Origin: Mytilus galloprovincialis
Lineage: Eukaryota; Mollusca; Bivalvia; Mytilida; Mytilidae
NCBI RefSeq assembly: GCF_965363235.1
Contig: NC_134839.1
Span: forward strand, 94,507,743-94,571,742
DNA length: 64,000 nt
Direction of reading: 5' to 3'
Both the position numbers and the translations under genes were made by a program. Position 1 is the first letter of the stretch. Every line of letters starts with the position of its first letter. The notes beneath the pieces are model-generated. The model did not search any database. It saw only the letters and a list, made by a program, of their open reading frames with translations, and was not told where the DNA came from. This document shows positions 24,534-35,999 of this stretch, piece after piece.

Positions 24534-26802
24534 GTTTTTTCACAAGACGACGGGCGTATCATGCGCTCATGGCGCAGCTGTTTATTTAAATATTGATCCA
24601 GTCGAAATGCTATCTAAAACACTTACCACTCATTCAAAAAAGAAGGGTCTGACTTGTTTTTATCATACTGATTTTATTACATTATAGATGTCTGTTTCCG
24701 TTGATTCCGTTAAATACCAATTCCTCAGAGCAATTGGTACTTTGCGGAACGGAACGGAACGGAAAAATAAATTAAAAAGTTTAAATCAGATTCAACTTGA
24801 TCACGGTCTCTAATCATCGTCGGAACGGGCTGCTGAAGGCCTCTTTTTTAAAATATAATTACCGATGGAAGGAGAAAGACTTTTTGTGTAACCTGCCTTT
24901 GTGTTAAATTTTTTATTATTGATCAAGTCGAAAATGCTATCTAAAACACATACCACTCATGCAAAAAGAGGTGTCAGACATTTTTTTTATCATACTGCTT
25001 TAATTACATTAAAGACATCTGTTTCCGTTTTTTCCGTTAAATACCAATTCCTCAGAGCAATTGGTACTTTGCGGAACGGAACGGAACGGAAAAATAAATT
25101 AAAAAGTTTAAATCAGATTCAACTTGATCACTGTCTCTAATCATCGTCGGAACGGGCTGTTGAAGGCCTCTTTTTTAAAATATAATTAACGATGGAAGGA
25201 GAAAGACTTTTTGTGTAACCTGCCTTTGTGTTAAATTTTGTATTATTGATCAAGTCGAAAATGCTATCTAAAACACATACCACTCATGCAAAAAGAGGTG
25301 TCAGACAATTTTTGTTATCATACTGCTTTAATTACATTAAAGATGTCTGTTTCCGGTTTTTTTCCGTTAAATGCCAATTCCTCAGAGCAATTGGTACTTT
25401 GCGGAACGGAACGGAACGGAAAAATAAATTAAAAAGTTTAAATCAGATTCAACTTGATCACTGTCTCTAATCATCGTCGGAACGGGCTGTTGAAGGCCTC
25501 TTTTTTAAAATATAATTACCGATGGAAGGAGAAAGACTTTTTGTGTAACCTGCCTTTGTGTTAAATTTTGTATTATTGATCAAGTCGAAAATGCTATCTA
25601 AAACACATACCACTCATGCAAAAAGAGGTGTCAGACAATTTTTGTTATCATACTGCTTTAATTACATTAAAGATGTCTGTTTCCGTTTTTTCCGTTAAAT
25701 ACCAATTCCTCAGAGCAATTGGTACTTTGCGGAACGGAACGGAACGGAAAAATAAATTAAAAAGTTTAAATCAGATTCAACTTGATCACTGTCTCTAATC
25801 ATCGTCGGAACGGGCTGTTGAAGGCCTCTTTTTTAAAATATAATTACCGATGGAAGGAGAAAGACTTTTTGTGTAACCTGCCTTTGTGTTAAATTTTGTA
25901 TTATTGATCAAGTCGAAAATGCTATCTAAAACACATACCACTCATGCAAAAAGAGGTGTCAGACAATTTTTGTTATCATACTGCTTTAATTACATTAAAG
26001 ATGTCTGTTTCCGTTTTTTCCGTTAAATACCAATTCCTCAGAGCAATTGGTACTTTGCGGAACGGAACGGAACGGAAAAATAAATTAAAAAGTTTAAATC
26101 AGATTCAACTTGATCCGGTGACTGTCTCTAATCATCGTCGGAACGGGCTGTTGAAGGCCTCTTTTTTAAAATATAATTACCGATGGAAGGAGAAAGACTT
26201 TTTGTGTAACCTGCCTTTGTGTTAAATTTTTTATTATTGATCAAGTCGAAAATGCTATCTAAAACACATACCACTCATGCAAAAAGAGGTGTCAGACAAT
26301 TTTTGTTATCATACTGCTTTAATTACATTAAAGATGTCTGTTTCCGTTTTTTCCGTTAAATACCAATTCCTCAGAGCAATTGGTACTTTGCGGAACGGAA
26401 CGGAACGGAAAAATAAATTAAAAAGTTTAAATCAGATTCAACTTGATCACTGTCTCTAATCAAGGACGACGTGAGGTCAGTCTAGATATCATAATGCATG
26501 ACTTGCAAATGCGTTAATTTCATGATAATTTATCAGGACAATCCGACATATTCATCTTCAGAATATTTCCCGATGTTATACATTATTACACATTTCACCT
26601 GTGAAGATGAGATTAAGTATACATTTGTGTTATTTGTATATGGAAAACCGTAAAACACAGAAATTTTAAAGTTTGTTTTGTTTTAAAGATTTTTCGAAAT
26701 TTTGATAAATGCCCCCTTTGGATACCTTAAATAAAATTCCGTTCCGTTCCGTTCCGTTCCGTTCCGTTCCGTTCCGTTCCGTTCCGTAAAGTACCAATAG
26801 CC
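24534..26802 (+). repeat. right inverted arm of the foldback element
   Basis: Reverse complement of the left arm. From the inside out it has the first bases of the nested repeat (24,534-24,592), a diverged inner module, then modules with the spacer CCTCAGAGC at about 24,722, 25,051, 25,379, 25,708, 26,037 and 26,367 (six junctions against twelve on the left). The unique outer segment follows (26,460-26,740), then a GTTCC pentanucleotide run (about 26,739-26,786) longer than its left counterpart, then the terminus. Confidence 0.93.
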
Positions 26803-26811
26803 TCTCATTTC
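26803..26811. repeat. 9-bp target-site duplication, right copy
   Basis: TCTCATTTC directly follows the right terminus CCAATAGCC and is identical to 14,298-14,306. Confidence 0.9.
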
Positions 26812-27130
26812 TACCGCTTTTAAAAATGTATTATTTGTCATCACCCCAAACATGTTCTATTGACTTTGAAATACTTCCTCAGTTCAAATGTTTAAGGTTT
26901 TTTATAACATCAGGTTCATGAGAACCACTTTAATATGATAAGTCAAGGATGTTTGGTGTTGTGTTGTATCAGACATCAGAAGAGAAAAATTGGTGTGAAA
27001 ATACTCGGAAACTTTAATTTAACGCTACAGAATAATATTTTAGAATGTGAAAGAAATAAGTGCATTATTTTAATATTAAGTACAATTTATCATCTCATAA
27101 TCTGATATAAGGAATATATAACATCATCGT

Positions 27131-27136
27131 TTTATT
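27131..27136 (-). terminator. polyadenylation signal of the M6P-receptor-like gene
   Basis: TTTATT on the plus strand reads AATAAA on the minus strand, about 130 bp after the stop codon at 27,268. Confidence 0.5.
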
Positions 27137-27267
27137 ACACGTAACCTTCAAGTATAAAGATGTAGTTCGTAAAATAAAACACAAAAATATTTATCAAAGC
27201 TGAAATGTACAAAATTATAACAACAGTATAATGCAGTATGTCCTTATTAATTAACACATCAAATCTA

Positions 27268-30200
27268 TCATATCGAATTGTATTTCTCAGATGACTTCCC
27301 GCGGACTTTGCCATATGTGAACTGGAATCCAGTCTGCAAATAAAAAACATTAAAACTAGAAATTAATCCAAACTCTTACATTTTACAAATGAAATAACTA
27401 TTAATAAAAATATAATAATAAAGTTAAAACCAAAAAAGCCTTATATTTAAAACAGAACTCATACATGTGCATGTTGTCATTACACATTCCCCTCTCTCAC
27501 TTGCACTACATGTAGTTTCGGAAGCTCTAAAAGAGGTTAAGGTAACTGTATACGGAAAACCTATTCACCAATAAGAGTACGGGAAGACAATACTTTACAA
27601 AAACAGATTTAATAAGATCAGGGAACAGTATATCTATATACATGTATATGTTCCTGATAAGGTAAAGGATTGTCTTTGTAAAAATAAACTTAATTAAAGT
27701 GAAACTTTAGTCTCTCGATCATTATACCGTTTACAGAAAATAAAAATAATATACATGCATTTTGTACTAATGTACATATATATACAATACCTTTATATTT
27801 GTAGGAACGCCTGTCCAGAATTGTTTGTTAGGCATTAAATCAGCCCCTGATGCCTGCTTTCCAAATTTCATGAACAAAACTCCTCCGATCAAGTAAACAA
27901 CACCAACACACAGGACTCTAGACAAATAAAGATAAACAGCATTTATAATTATTTTATACGATTTACATGTAGCAACCAATCATTATGGATAGTTTTATAT
28001 ATATGACGATTGTTTCGTTACACAAAGTCTCTATACGCCCAGAACAAAACCAAAGTCAAGGGAACAACGTTATTAATATTCTTAATCTCCAAGTCACAAA
28101 ATGAGATCTTCAACATAGAGCGAACGCTCACATCTCACTGAAAGTTCAGGATAACCGTGTTAACAACCAAAATAGTTGTGTATAAATTTAACAGAAACGT
28201 CAAATTTTAAACGCCAGTCGAACCGACGGGCCATATTAATGGTATACTAATGTTCGACCGTCCGTCCTTCCGTACACATTCCGTACGAAAACTCAGATAC
28301 GCTTTATATTTGATTACACCCCTTCCAAATACACCATTTTATTCTTGCAACGATTTCAATATTCACAATAAGGGATATAATGCGCACTTGGTGCAGCTGT
28401 TGATTATGTATTAATGTACGTATTTATAAGTAATAAGCTTACACAATACAAAGAATACTGCCTATACTTAGACCATCAATTTCTCCTGCTTCCCCGGGTT
28501 TCTTCGTTGGACCAGGACCAGTCGGTGGAGGACCATCGGCACAGCCACCAGGGCAACAACATTTCGAAGTCAATGTTAAGTACTGAAAGACAATTGATTT
28601 ATTGTGGCAAAAGCAAAATACAAATTAAGCTGTAAACACATCAGAAAGACAAACTAGCCATTATTAAACTAATTAGAAGTTTGAAAAAAGTAAACAAAGA
28701 TTTAAATGTTTGAAAGCAAATGTTCAAGCGATTTAACTCTTGAATATAAATAAAACATGTTTAACAAAACACACTACAAATCATGTACTAATAATAATGA
28801 TGAATGTTCATGGGTATTCGATTTTGTGTAAATCTATAATTGAACTAAAAATACTACTCCCTCGGATGTAGTTGCCCTATGTACAAATACATGGCTCTTC
28901 TGTAAAGACTCATTTGGTTTTGATGTTTGGCCTTTCAAACGTTTGTTCTCATCCCAGCCTTGATGGAAGTTTTTTTCTTCTAAATATGAGCATACAAATC
29001 AGCATCATGAGTTTATAGGACTTTCTTGTTCGTTATCTCATTTCCAAAAAGCCCGAATCTGATCTTTAAATTGCAACTGAATACGAGTATTTTCCTTTTT
29101 TTGGTAAGTTTAATGTACTGTTATCGTGTTAATTAATACTCAGTTTGGTTTGCTGCAGTGGGAAGTAAATAGAAAATAAATTGTATGTAGCTTTTCTGAT
29201 GTTCTAATGTAAACTTTCGTGCAGTGTATGTTCACTAGTGATGATCATTTGTTTGCACCTGTCCTAAGTCCGGAATCTTATGTTCAGTAGTTGTCGTTTG
29301 TTGATGTGGTTCATAAGTGTTTCTCGTTTTTTATATAGATTAGATCGTTGGTTTTCCCGTATGAATGGTTTTACACTAGTCATTTTTGGGACACTTTATA
29401 GCTTGCTGTTCGATGTGAGCCAATGTTACGTGTTGAAGACCGTACTTTGACCTATAATGGTTTACTTATACAAATTGTGACTTGGATGGAGTGTTGTCTC
29501 ATTGGCGCTCATACCACATCTTCTTATATTTAATTATTTGTATGTTATTTAGAGCAACACAAAATTAAACAATTGAAGCGTTTTTTTCTAAATCTAATAA
29601 AACTAGAGGCTCTTCCTGTGTCGCTCACCTTTGGTCTATGTGCATATTAAACAAAGGACACAAATGGATTCATGACAAAATTGTATTTTGGTGATGGTGA
29701 TGTGTTTGAAGTTCTTACTTTACTGAACGTTCTTGCTTCTTACAATTATATCTATAATGAACTTTGCCCATTAGTAACAGAGAAAAATATTTGGTAAAAA
29801 TTTACATAAATTTACCAAATTAATGAAAATTGTTAAAAATTGACTATAAAGGGCAATAACTCCTTAAGGGGTCAATTGACCATTTAGGTCATGTTGACTT
29901 ATTTGTAGATCTTACTTTGATGAACATTATCGCTGTTTACAGTTTATCGCTATCTATAATAGTATTCAACATAATAACCAAAAACAGCAAAATTTCTTTA
30001 AAAATTACCAATGGGAGGGCAGCAACCAAACAACCGGTTGTCCAATTCATTTGAATATTTCAGGGCAGATATATATTGACTTGATTAACAATTTAACTCC
30101 TTGTCAAATTTCCTCTAAATGATTTGGTTTCAGAGTTATAAGCAAAAAACTACATTTTACCCCTGTTCTATTTTTAGCCGTGGTGGCCATCTTGGTTGGA

Positions 30201-33200
30201 TGGCCAGGTCATCGGACACATTTTTCAAACAAGGTACCTCAAAGATGATTGTGGCCAAGTTTGAATTAATTTGGCCCAGTAGTTTCAGAGGAGAAGATTT
30301 TTGTAAAAGATAACTAAGATTTACGAAAAATGGTTAAAAATTGACTATAAAGGGCAATAACTCCTAAAGGGGTCAACTGACCATTTCGGTCATGTTGACT
30401 TATTTGTAAATCTAACTTTGCTGAACATTATTGCTGTTTACAGTTTATCTCTATCTATAATAATATTCAAGATAATAACCAAATACAGCAAAATTTCCTC
30501 AAAATTACCAATTCAGGGGCAGCAACCCAACAACGGGTTGACCGATTCATCTGAAAATTTCAGGGCAGATAGATCTTTACCTGATCAACATTTTTACCTC
30601 GTCAGATTTCCTCTAAATGCTTTGGTTTTTGAGTTATAAGCCAAAAACTGCATTTTACCCCTATGTTCTATTTTTAGCCGTAGCGGCCATCTTGGTTGGT
30701 TGACCGGGTCACGCCACACATTTTTTAAACTACATACCCCAATGATGATTGTGGCCAAGTTTGGTTCAATTTGGCCCAGTAGTTTCAGAGGAGAAGATTT
30801 TTGTAAAAGTTAACGACGACGGACGACGACGACGACGACGGACGACGACGGACGCCGGACGCCAAGTGATGAGAAAAGCTCACTTGGCCCTTTGGGCCAG
30901 GTGAGCTAAAAATGGTTAAAAATTGACTATAAAGGGCAATAACTCCTAAAGGGGTCAACTGACCATTTCGGACATGTTGACTTATTTGTAAATCTAACTA
31001 TTCAAGATAATAACCAAAAACAGCAAAATTTCCTCAAAATTACCAATTCAGGGGCAGCAACCCAACAACGGGTTGACCGATTCATCTGAAAATTTCAGGG
31101 CAGATAGATCTTGATCTGATAAACATTTTTACCCCAGTCAGATTTCCTCTAAATGCTTTGGTTTTTGAGTTATAAGCCAAAAACTGCATTTTACCCCTAT
31201 GTTCTATTTTTAGCCGTGGCGGCCATCTTGGTTGGTTGACCGGGTCACGCCACATATTTTTTTAAACTAGATACCCCTATGATGATTGTGGCCAAGTTTG
31301 GTTCAATTTGGCCTAGTAGTTTCAGAGGAGAAGATTTTTGTAAAAGTTCACGACGACGGACGACGACGACGACGGACGACGACGGACGCCGGACGCCAAG
31401 TGATGAGAAAAGCTCACTTGGCCCTTTGGGCCAGGTGAGTTAAAAAAGTGATAGATGGTTTCTATCCATGACACAAAATCAATATACGGTACAATGACTA
31501 GGAGCCTGTAATTCAGTGATTGTCAGTTGTAACTGTGTTATATATTTGATTTATGCCCCACCTACGATAGTAGAGGGGCATTATGTTTTCTTGTCTCTGG
31601 GTTCGTCTGTTCGTTCGTCTGTCCCGCTTCAGGTTAAAGTTTTTAGTCAAGGTAGTTTTTGATGAAGCTGAAGTCCAACTTGAAACTTGGTACACATGTT
31701 CCCTATGATATGATCTTTCTAAATTAAAGGCCAAATTAGATTTTTAACCCCAATTTCACGATCCACTGAACATAGAAAATGATAATGCAAGTTTGTGGTT
31801 AAAGTTTTGGTTAAAGTTTTTAGTCAAGGTAGTTTTTTTATGAAGTTAAAGTCAAATCAACTTGAAACTTCGTACACATGTTCCCTAAGATATGATCTTT
31901 CTAATTTTAATTCCAAATTAGAGTTTTGACCCCAAAATTACGGTCCACTGAACATAGAAATGATAGTGCGAGTGGGGCATCCGTGTACTATGGACATTCT
32001 TGTTTCGATCATAATTTTGTAAATTATACATTAGGCTGTTAGTTTTCTCTCTCGTTTGAATTGTGTTACAAGTATCTGTAACAAGGATTACAAACATCTA
32101 ATTGTTGACTACAGAGTCATTTTCGAGAAGCAGTTACATTTTTACTTCTCAACAAAGAAAATAACCTTCTTAATTTGATGTCTTTAGAATAAATTCGATA
32201 ATGAGTTTCTTCAAAAGTACTATAACATAACATAACAGCAAAACAGGTGTATATTGCTAGTCGGGGTATGTAAACTTTCAGTCCCCAGGCACATTAAATA
32301 GACAGAGACAATCAAGCAACCTTGTGTCAGCTACTTTCTCAACAAGGTTTTGATTCCGTCCCGCGGTTCTCGCAAAATAGCATTCCTTCTTTATCAATAT
32401 ATTAATCATAGTAACGACATGTCACAGATGATCTTTTATTTAAGTAACCAAATTATATTCATATTCATTTATCAATCTATATCTAATAAACAATTTGAAG
32501 ATTACATACATATATGCTGCTTCCTTGTTCGCCCAGAGGTGACATTACTGGAGTACTCGCACTAGGATCACATATAAGTGTTACTTGTGATGTCCTGAAA
32601 CAATAATATAATTGGTTGAAATATGTATGGCATTGGAGGTGATAAGAGAAACACCACTTTCTAAGAGGTGTAGAGTTACTAATTTTGGTCTATAGTAAGA
32701 AAGAACATAAAATAAAGAAGTACATATTAAACAAAATAGTTCCTACGAATAACTGTATCAATTTGTGAAATATGTGAATACATTTGGTTAATAATGAAAG
32801 CTCAAGGAGCGCAAGTTATGATCACTGTTAAACCTTTGTTGAAATTCTGTTGAACAATAAAATAAATAAATGAAATTAAAACAGGAATGCATATTTGCTT
32901 TTGTTCAGATCAGATGTACTGGTTTTGTATACGAAATTTCCGGAAACCAGAAGAAATACATGAAAAGGTTTGCCGATTTTTTTCAGCACATATCAGGATA
33001 TGGTTTAGTTTTGACATGGTGTTTCTTTAATTGATTTTACGACTTTTAGTATTGACAATTAAACACATGTACTTCAACGACAAATGGTCTTGAAAGACAA
33101 ATGTAGTTGCTATTACGCACGCTTACTGGCATACTCCAACCACAGTTTATGACTTTACCAGGTAAATCTGTCTGGACTATGTGTTGTTCATCATTGTTTT

Positions 33201-35910
33201 CTCTGTTCGTCTATTTTGTTTTGGTCGGTTTTAGTGGTTTGTGTGGTCAGTTCAATTTTTTACAATTTTTTGGTAATCTATATGCGATCATTTGTATCAT
33301 ATATTTGAATACAAGATAAAACACGATGAATAAACGTAAGACAAAGATCACGCAACATGTAACTACAATGTAATAAGTACTACAGCAACCTTGTAGTGCC
33401 AGCGCCATCTGTAGAAGAATATGTAATACGGTTATTGATGCCATCGTTTGAGAACACAGCGGAAACAGCATCTCCAGCCGGATAAGATGTGGTTCTGTCT
33501 ACTGGAACTTGGCAAACCTTCAAAATAACTTTCATAAGAAATTTTATAATGCAAAAGAGGAATCAAACAAGATCCTGTGATTCGTGGCCGGAAATTGAAA
33601 AAAATTTAAAACCTTTTAATATCCAAGTATGACAACATGTACAGCTATTGTTCAAGAAACGTTCAGACAGAGATACAACAGTGACCAGACAGTGACAATA
33701 TAGTGAACCAACACAGACGGAAAACGTTCGACAAGTTCATCAGGACATCATTTAGACAACACAGAACAGTTCTTATTGATTTTGATCCGATACAGTGGAA
33801 TATGTCACAGCATACTAACGATTGAAATCCGACTAGTAAGAGGAATTTAGCTGAATTTCCCGATTGTTACGGGAAGCACCTAACTATTGGAAGTGATTAT
33901 CCGACCTATTTCTACCCTTCTCGATCCATATGACTCTATTACGAACGTATAAGACTTTTTTTCAATTTTTGATGTCGTTGCGCTGTCTAATCTAAAACGG
34001 TCTCAATAATCAGCTATGTGTGACCGCCGCAAAAGAGAGCTAATTTATAAACTTAATTGGCAAAAAAATGATATACACTAATTTGTTTTAAAAAAAAATC
34101 TAGCAAAAATGGCTGATATAAGCCTTACTTATCACTTGTATTTCGGCCTTCGATTGTAACGGTTTTTGTTTCCACAAAAAATAGACTACTAGAAGTTCAA
34201 AAATTGAACAAAAATTTAGCTGTTCTTAAAACTGTCTGATCCAATTTGGCATTTAACAGAACAACAATAGTTGTTTACATCTTTGTCTTTTGGGCTCTGT
34301 TTGACAAATGTCTTATTGTCAAACAAACCACATCTCCTTATTTTTTTTGTAAATAATTATGTAATAGGTTTAGACATAAATAAGAAGATGTTGTATGGTT
34401 TCAAGGACACAAGCAATCTACTTTAACCTTCGGAATAAATTGATTGGATGTCTTGGAGCAAATCGAGAATATGCTTATCTGGAATCCAGTCAATGGCGGC
34501 CTTCCTACATATATTTTGCCTAATTAAGTATACTTACTGCCTGGTCAACACATTGAATTTCTGTGAACGGGTAACATGGATTGTATGAATACATGTAACC
34601 ATCTGGTGCTTGTAAATCTGGAAACCTACGTGTAAAAGAACCCAATCGTTTTTACTTTTTCTAATGTACAATCACACTATTTCAAGATCTTATAAATTTA
34701 TTTTGTCGTGCTGCTATTTGTCGTGAGGTAGCCTGTTTTTGTCTCTGGCTGCTATAAAGTTCTACTGGTCAATAAAGCATAGGAAGCAAAATACAATATT
34801 TTTAAAGCGGTTTCAATCTTTTAAAAAGGAACACAATACACGCTGACTCAAAACAGTTTGAATATCTCTGAATAAAAAAGTCGTTCAACATTTTATGATG
34901 ATTGATTGATTGGTGTTTAACACCACTTTCAGCAATATTGTCCCGAGAACATAGTTATTTCGTAGTGCATTTATTTGGGACAAAAACGCAAATTTTAAAT
35001 TGCACCTGCTCTATCCAAAAAAAGTACAGTGTAGTGTACTACTTTTGGGATAAATTATATCAAAACTATAGAAAATTCTTTCGGCTCTCAATCAAAATAT
35101 GGATAATTTTAAGTTTATGAGGTCTGACAGCTTCAGACATACATATTTTTGATCGTTCAAACTGGACCAAATCTCTGCTTTACCTAAAAATTAACGCCGC
35201 ACATTTTTTTTATACGTACATTTAATTTCATTCCGGTACATACTACAATGTACATACTATTTCATTCATAAAATATAAATAAAAAAATTTGGAAAATGTA
35301 TTAAAAAATGTAAGTTATACACTCTCCACACTAAGAACTATTTCTAGACAAAGACAATCAAAGGACGATAACTGTGTTCCCGGACCTATTGGATATATAT
35401 AGTGGCGTTCCTAAATGATTGATGAAGGAAGCTGTATTGCATTTAGGGAAACACAACGACCTTTGACAGGAAATATAGGCAAACCTAGTTAATTCAGATT
35501 TGAGTCAAACACATTCGCCATGTTCGGGGTTCGAACTCACAAACTCAGTGTTAAAGGGCTATTGATACAATAGATAAACTACTTTTCTTATATTTACCAA
35601 TGAGCACTCGAGGCCCCACGTGACATTGTATTCTGAAGTGATACAAATTACCTTATCTTTAGAGTCTGTTAAACAAACAAAATATTTAAGAATACAATCT
35701 CACTTTTAAACAATCTAAAAATCCAAAAATGATATCTACAGAAGAGACTTACATTGCATTTCCATCGGTTTTTCCTAATGAACTGAGATCTATAACTTGA
35801 TTGTCAGGAGTAACACATGAACACTGATCTCTGCCAGAACACGCGGGATCTTGTCCAAATATTACACACACGTAACACAATAATAAATATAAAACACACG
35901 TATACTCCAT
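27268..35910 (-). CDS. cation-dependent M6P receptor / ATG27-like MRH membrane protein
   Basis: Seven exons on the minus strand, all GT-AG and phase-consistent: 35,910-35,753; 34,625-34,538; 33,517-33,390; 32,594-32,510; 28,582-28,443; 27,917-27,791; 27,333-27,268. They total 792 nt, 263 aa; M6P receptors of this class are about 270-280 aa. Residues 1-20 are a signal peptide (MEYTCVLYLLLCYVCVIFGQ). Residues 22-167 are a cysteine-rich MRH-type luminal domain (CSC near 30, NPC at 68-70, CQ at 84-85, RTSQVTLICD at 125-134). A proline/glycine-rich stalk follows, then one transmembrane helix (about 190-216). The tail has GADLMPNKQFW and ends in YNSI, a YxxPhi adaptor-binding sorting signal. Expected role: sorting glycoproteins between Golgi and endosomes. 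The M6P-receptor and ATG27 families share this layout and I cannot separate them by eye. The start was chosen because it places the signal peptide at the N-terminus; an in-frame codon upstream would not. Confidence 0.85.
29255..29520 (-). repeat. dispersed mussel-type repeat, minus copy in intron 4
   Basis: The reverse complement reads AGATGTGGTATGAGCGCCAA and continues to a 'ggacaggtgcaaa' stretch; it matches the 36,968-37,240 copy in the opposite orientation. The preceding 28,880-29,255 may be related repeat sequence, but I cannot define its edge. Confidence 0.75.
29604..31441 (+). mobile_element. hairpin-ended pearl/Helentron-like repeat with partial duplication
   Basis: Relative of the 18,060 insertion: start 'agaggctcttcctgtgtcgctcacc', repeated blocks with 'aaagggcaataactcct' and 'cagcaacccaacaac', GAC/GACG microsatellite, 3' hairpin GCTCACTTGGCCC / GGGCCAGGTGAGC followed by TAAAAA at about 30,907. 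A second, 5'-truncated copy follows directly (30,908-31,441) with its own microsatellite and terminal hairpin. It sits in intron 4 of the M6P-receptor-like gene. Confidence 0.8.
31550..32005 (+). repeat. dispersed repeat with internal 190-bp duplication
   Basis: It begins near 'gccccacctacgatagtaga' and ends 'gagtggggcatccgtgtact'. It contains two copies of a block with 'agtttttagtcaaggtag', 'cttgaaactt' and 'gtacacatgttccct'. A TTCGTCTG-type run is near the start. It is non-coding and lies in intron 4 of the gene above. The class is unknown. Confidence 0.65.
34897..35625 (-). mobile_element. tRNA-derived SINE, apparently split
   Basis: On the minus strand the head (about 35,620-35,350) has 'ggggcctcgagtgctcattgg' and a tRNA B-box-like 'gtgagttcgaaccccga'. 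A tail typical of the same family, 'gaaagtggtgttaaacacc' followed by ATCA repeats, lies at 34,940-34,897, with about 400 bp of unrelated sequence between. This is either a copy interrupted by later DNA or two fragments. It lies in intron 1 of the M6P-receptor-like gene. Confidence 0.6.
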
Positions 35911-35999
35911 ATTTTGAGAATTGATGTTAAAGGAAGAGTGTTTTAGAACACCCCTTCCTTGCACTGTGTGTAAATAAAATATTATCAATATTGATCACA

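Larger units (their letters stand above)
14307..26802. mobile_element. 12.5-kb foldback-type DNA transposon, non-autonomous
   Basis: Both ends are the same sequence in opposite orientation: GGCTATTGGTACTTTACGG on the left, its complement on the right. They are flanked by identical 9-bp duplications. The arms run about 14,307-19,909 and 24,534-26,802, inverted and nearly identical apart from copy number and one nested insertion. Each arm has a unique outer segment of about 310 bp, then tandem 328-bp modules. The centre (19,910-24,533) has no transposase that I can recognise. Long repeat-built inverted arms with a 9-bp duplication match Foldback elements of Drosophila and Mutator-like elements with long inverted repeats; which superfamily moved it is inference. 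The high identity of the arms suggests recent origin or ongoing conversion. Confidence 0.9.

Noticed and set aside
14613-26460. Tandem 328-bp array considered as a CRISPR-like or satellite array
   Set aside because: The unit is far too long and has no spacers; inverted arms, terminal repeats and the 9-bp target duplication show that it is part of a transposon.
35500-35550. GGGGTTCGAACTC, which looks like a tRNA T-arm
   Set aside because: No complete cloverleaf; it is the B-box of a tRNA-derived SINE on the minus strand.
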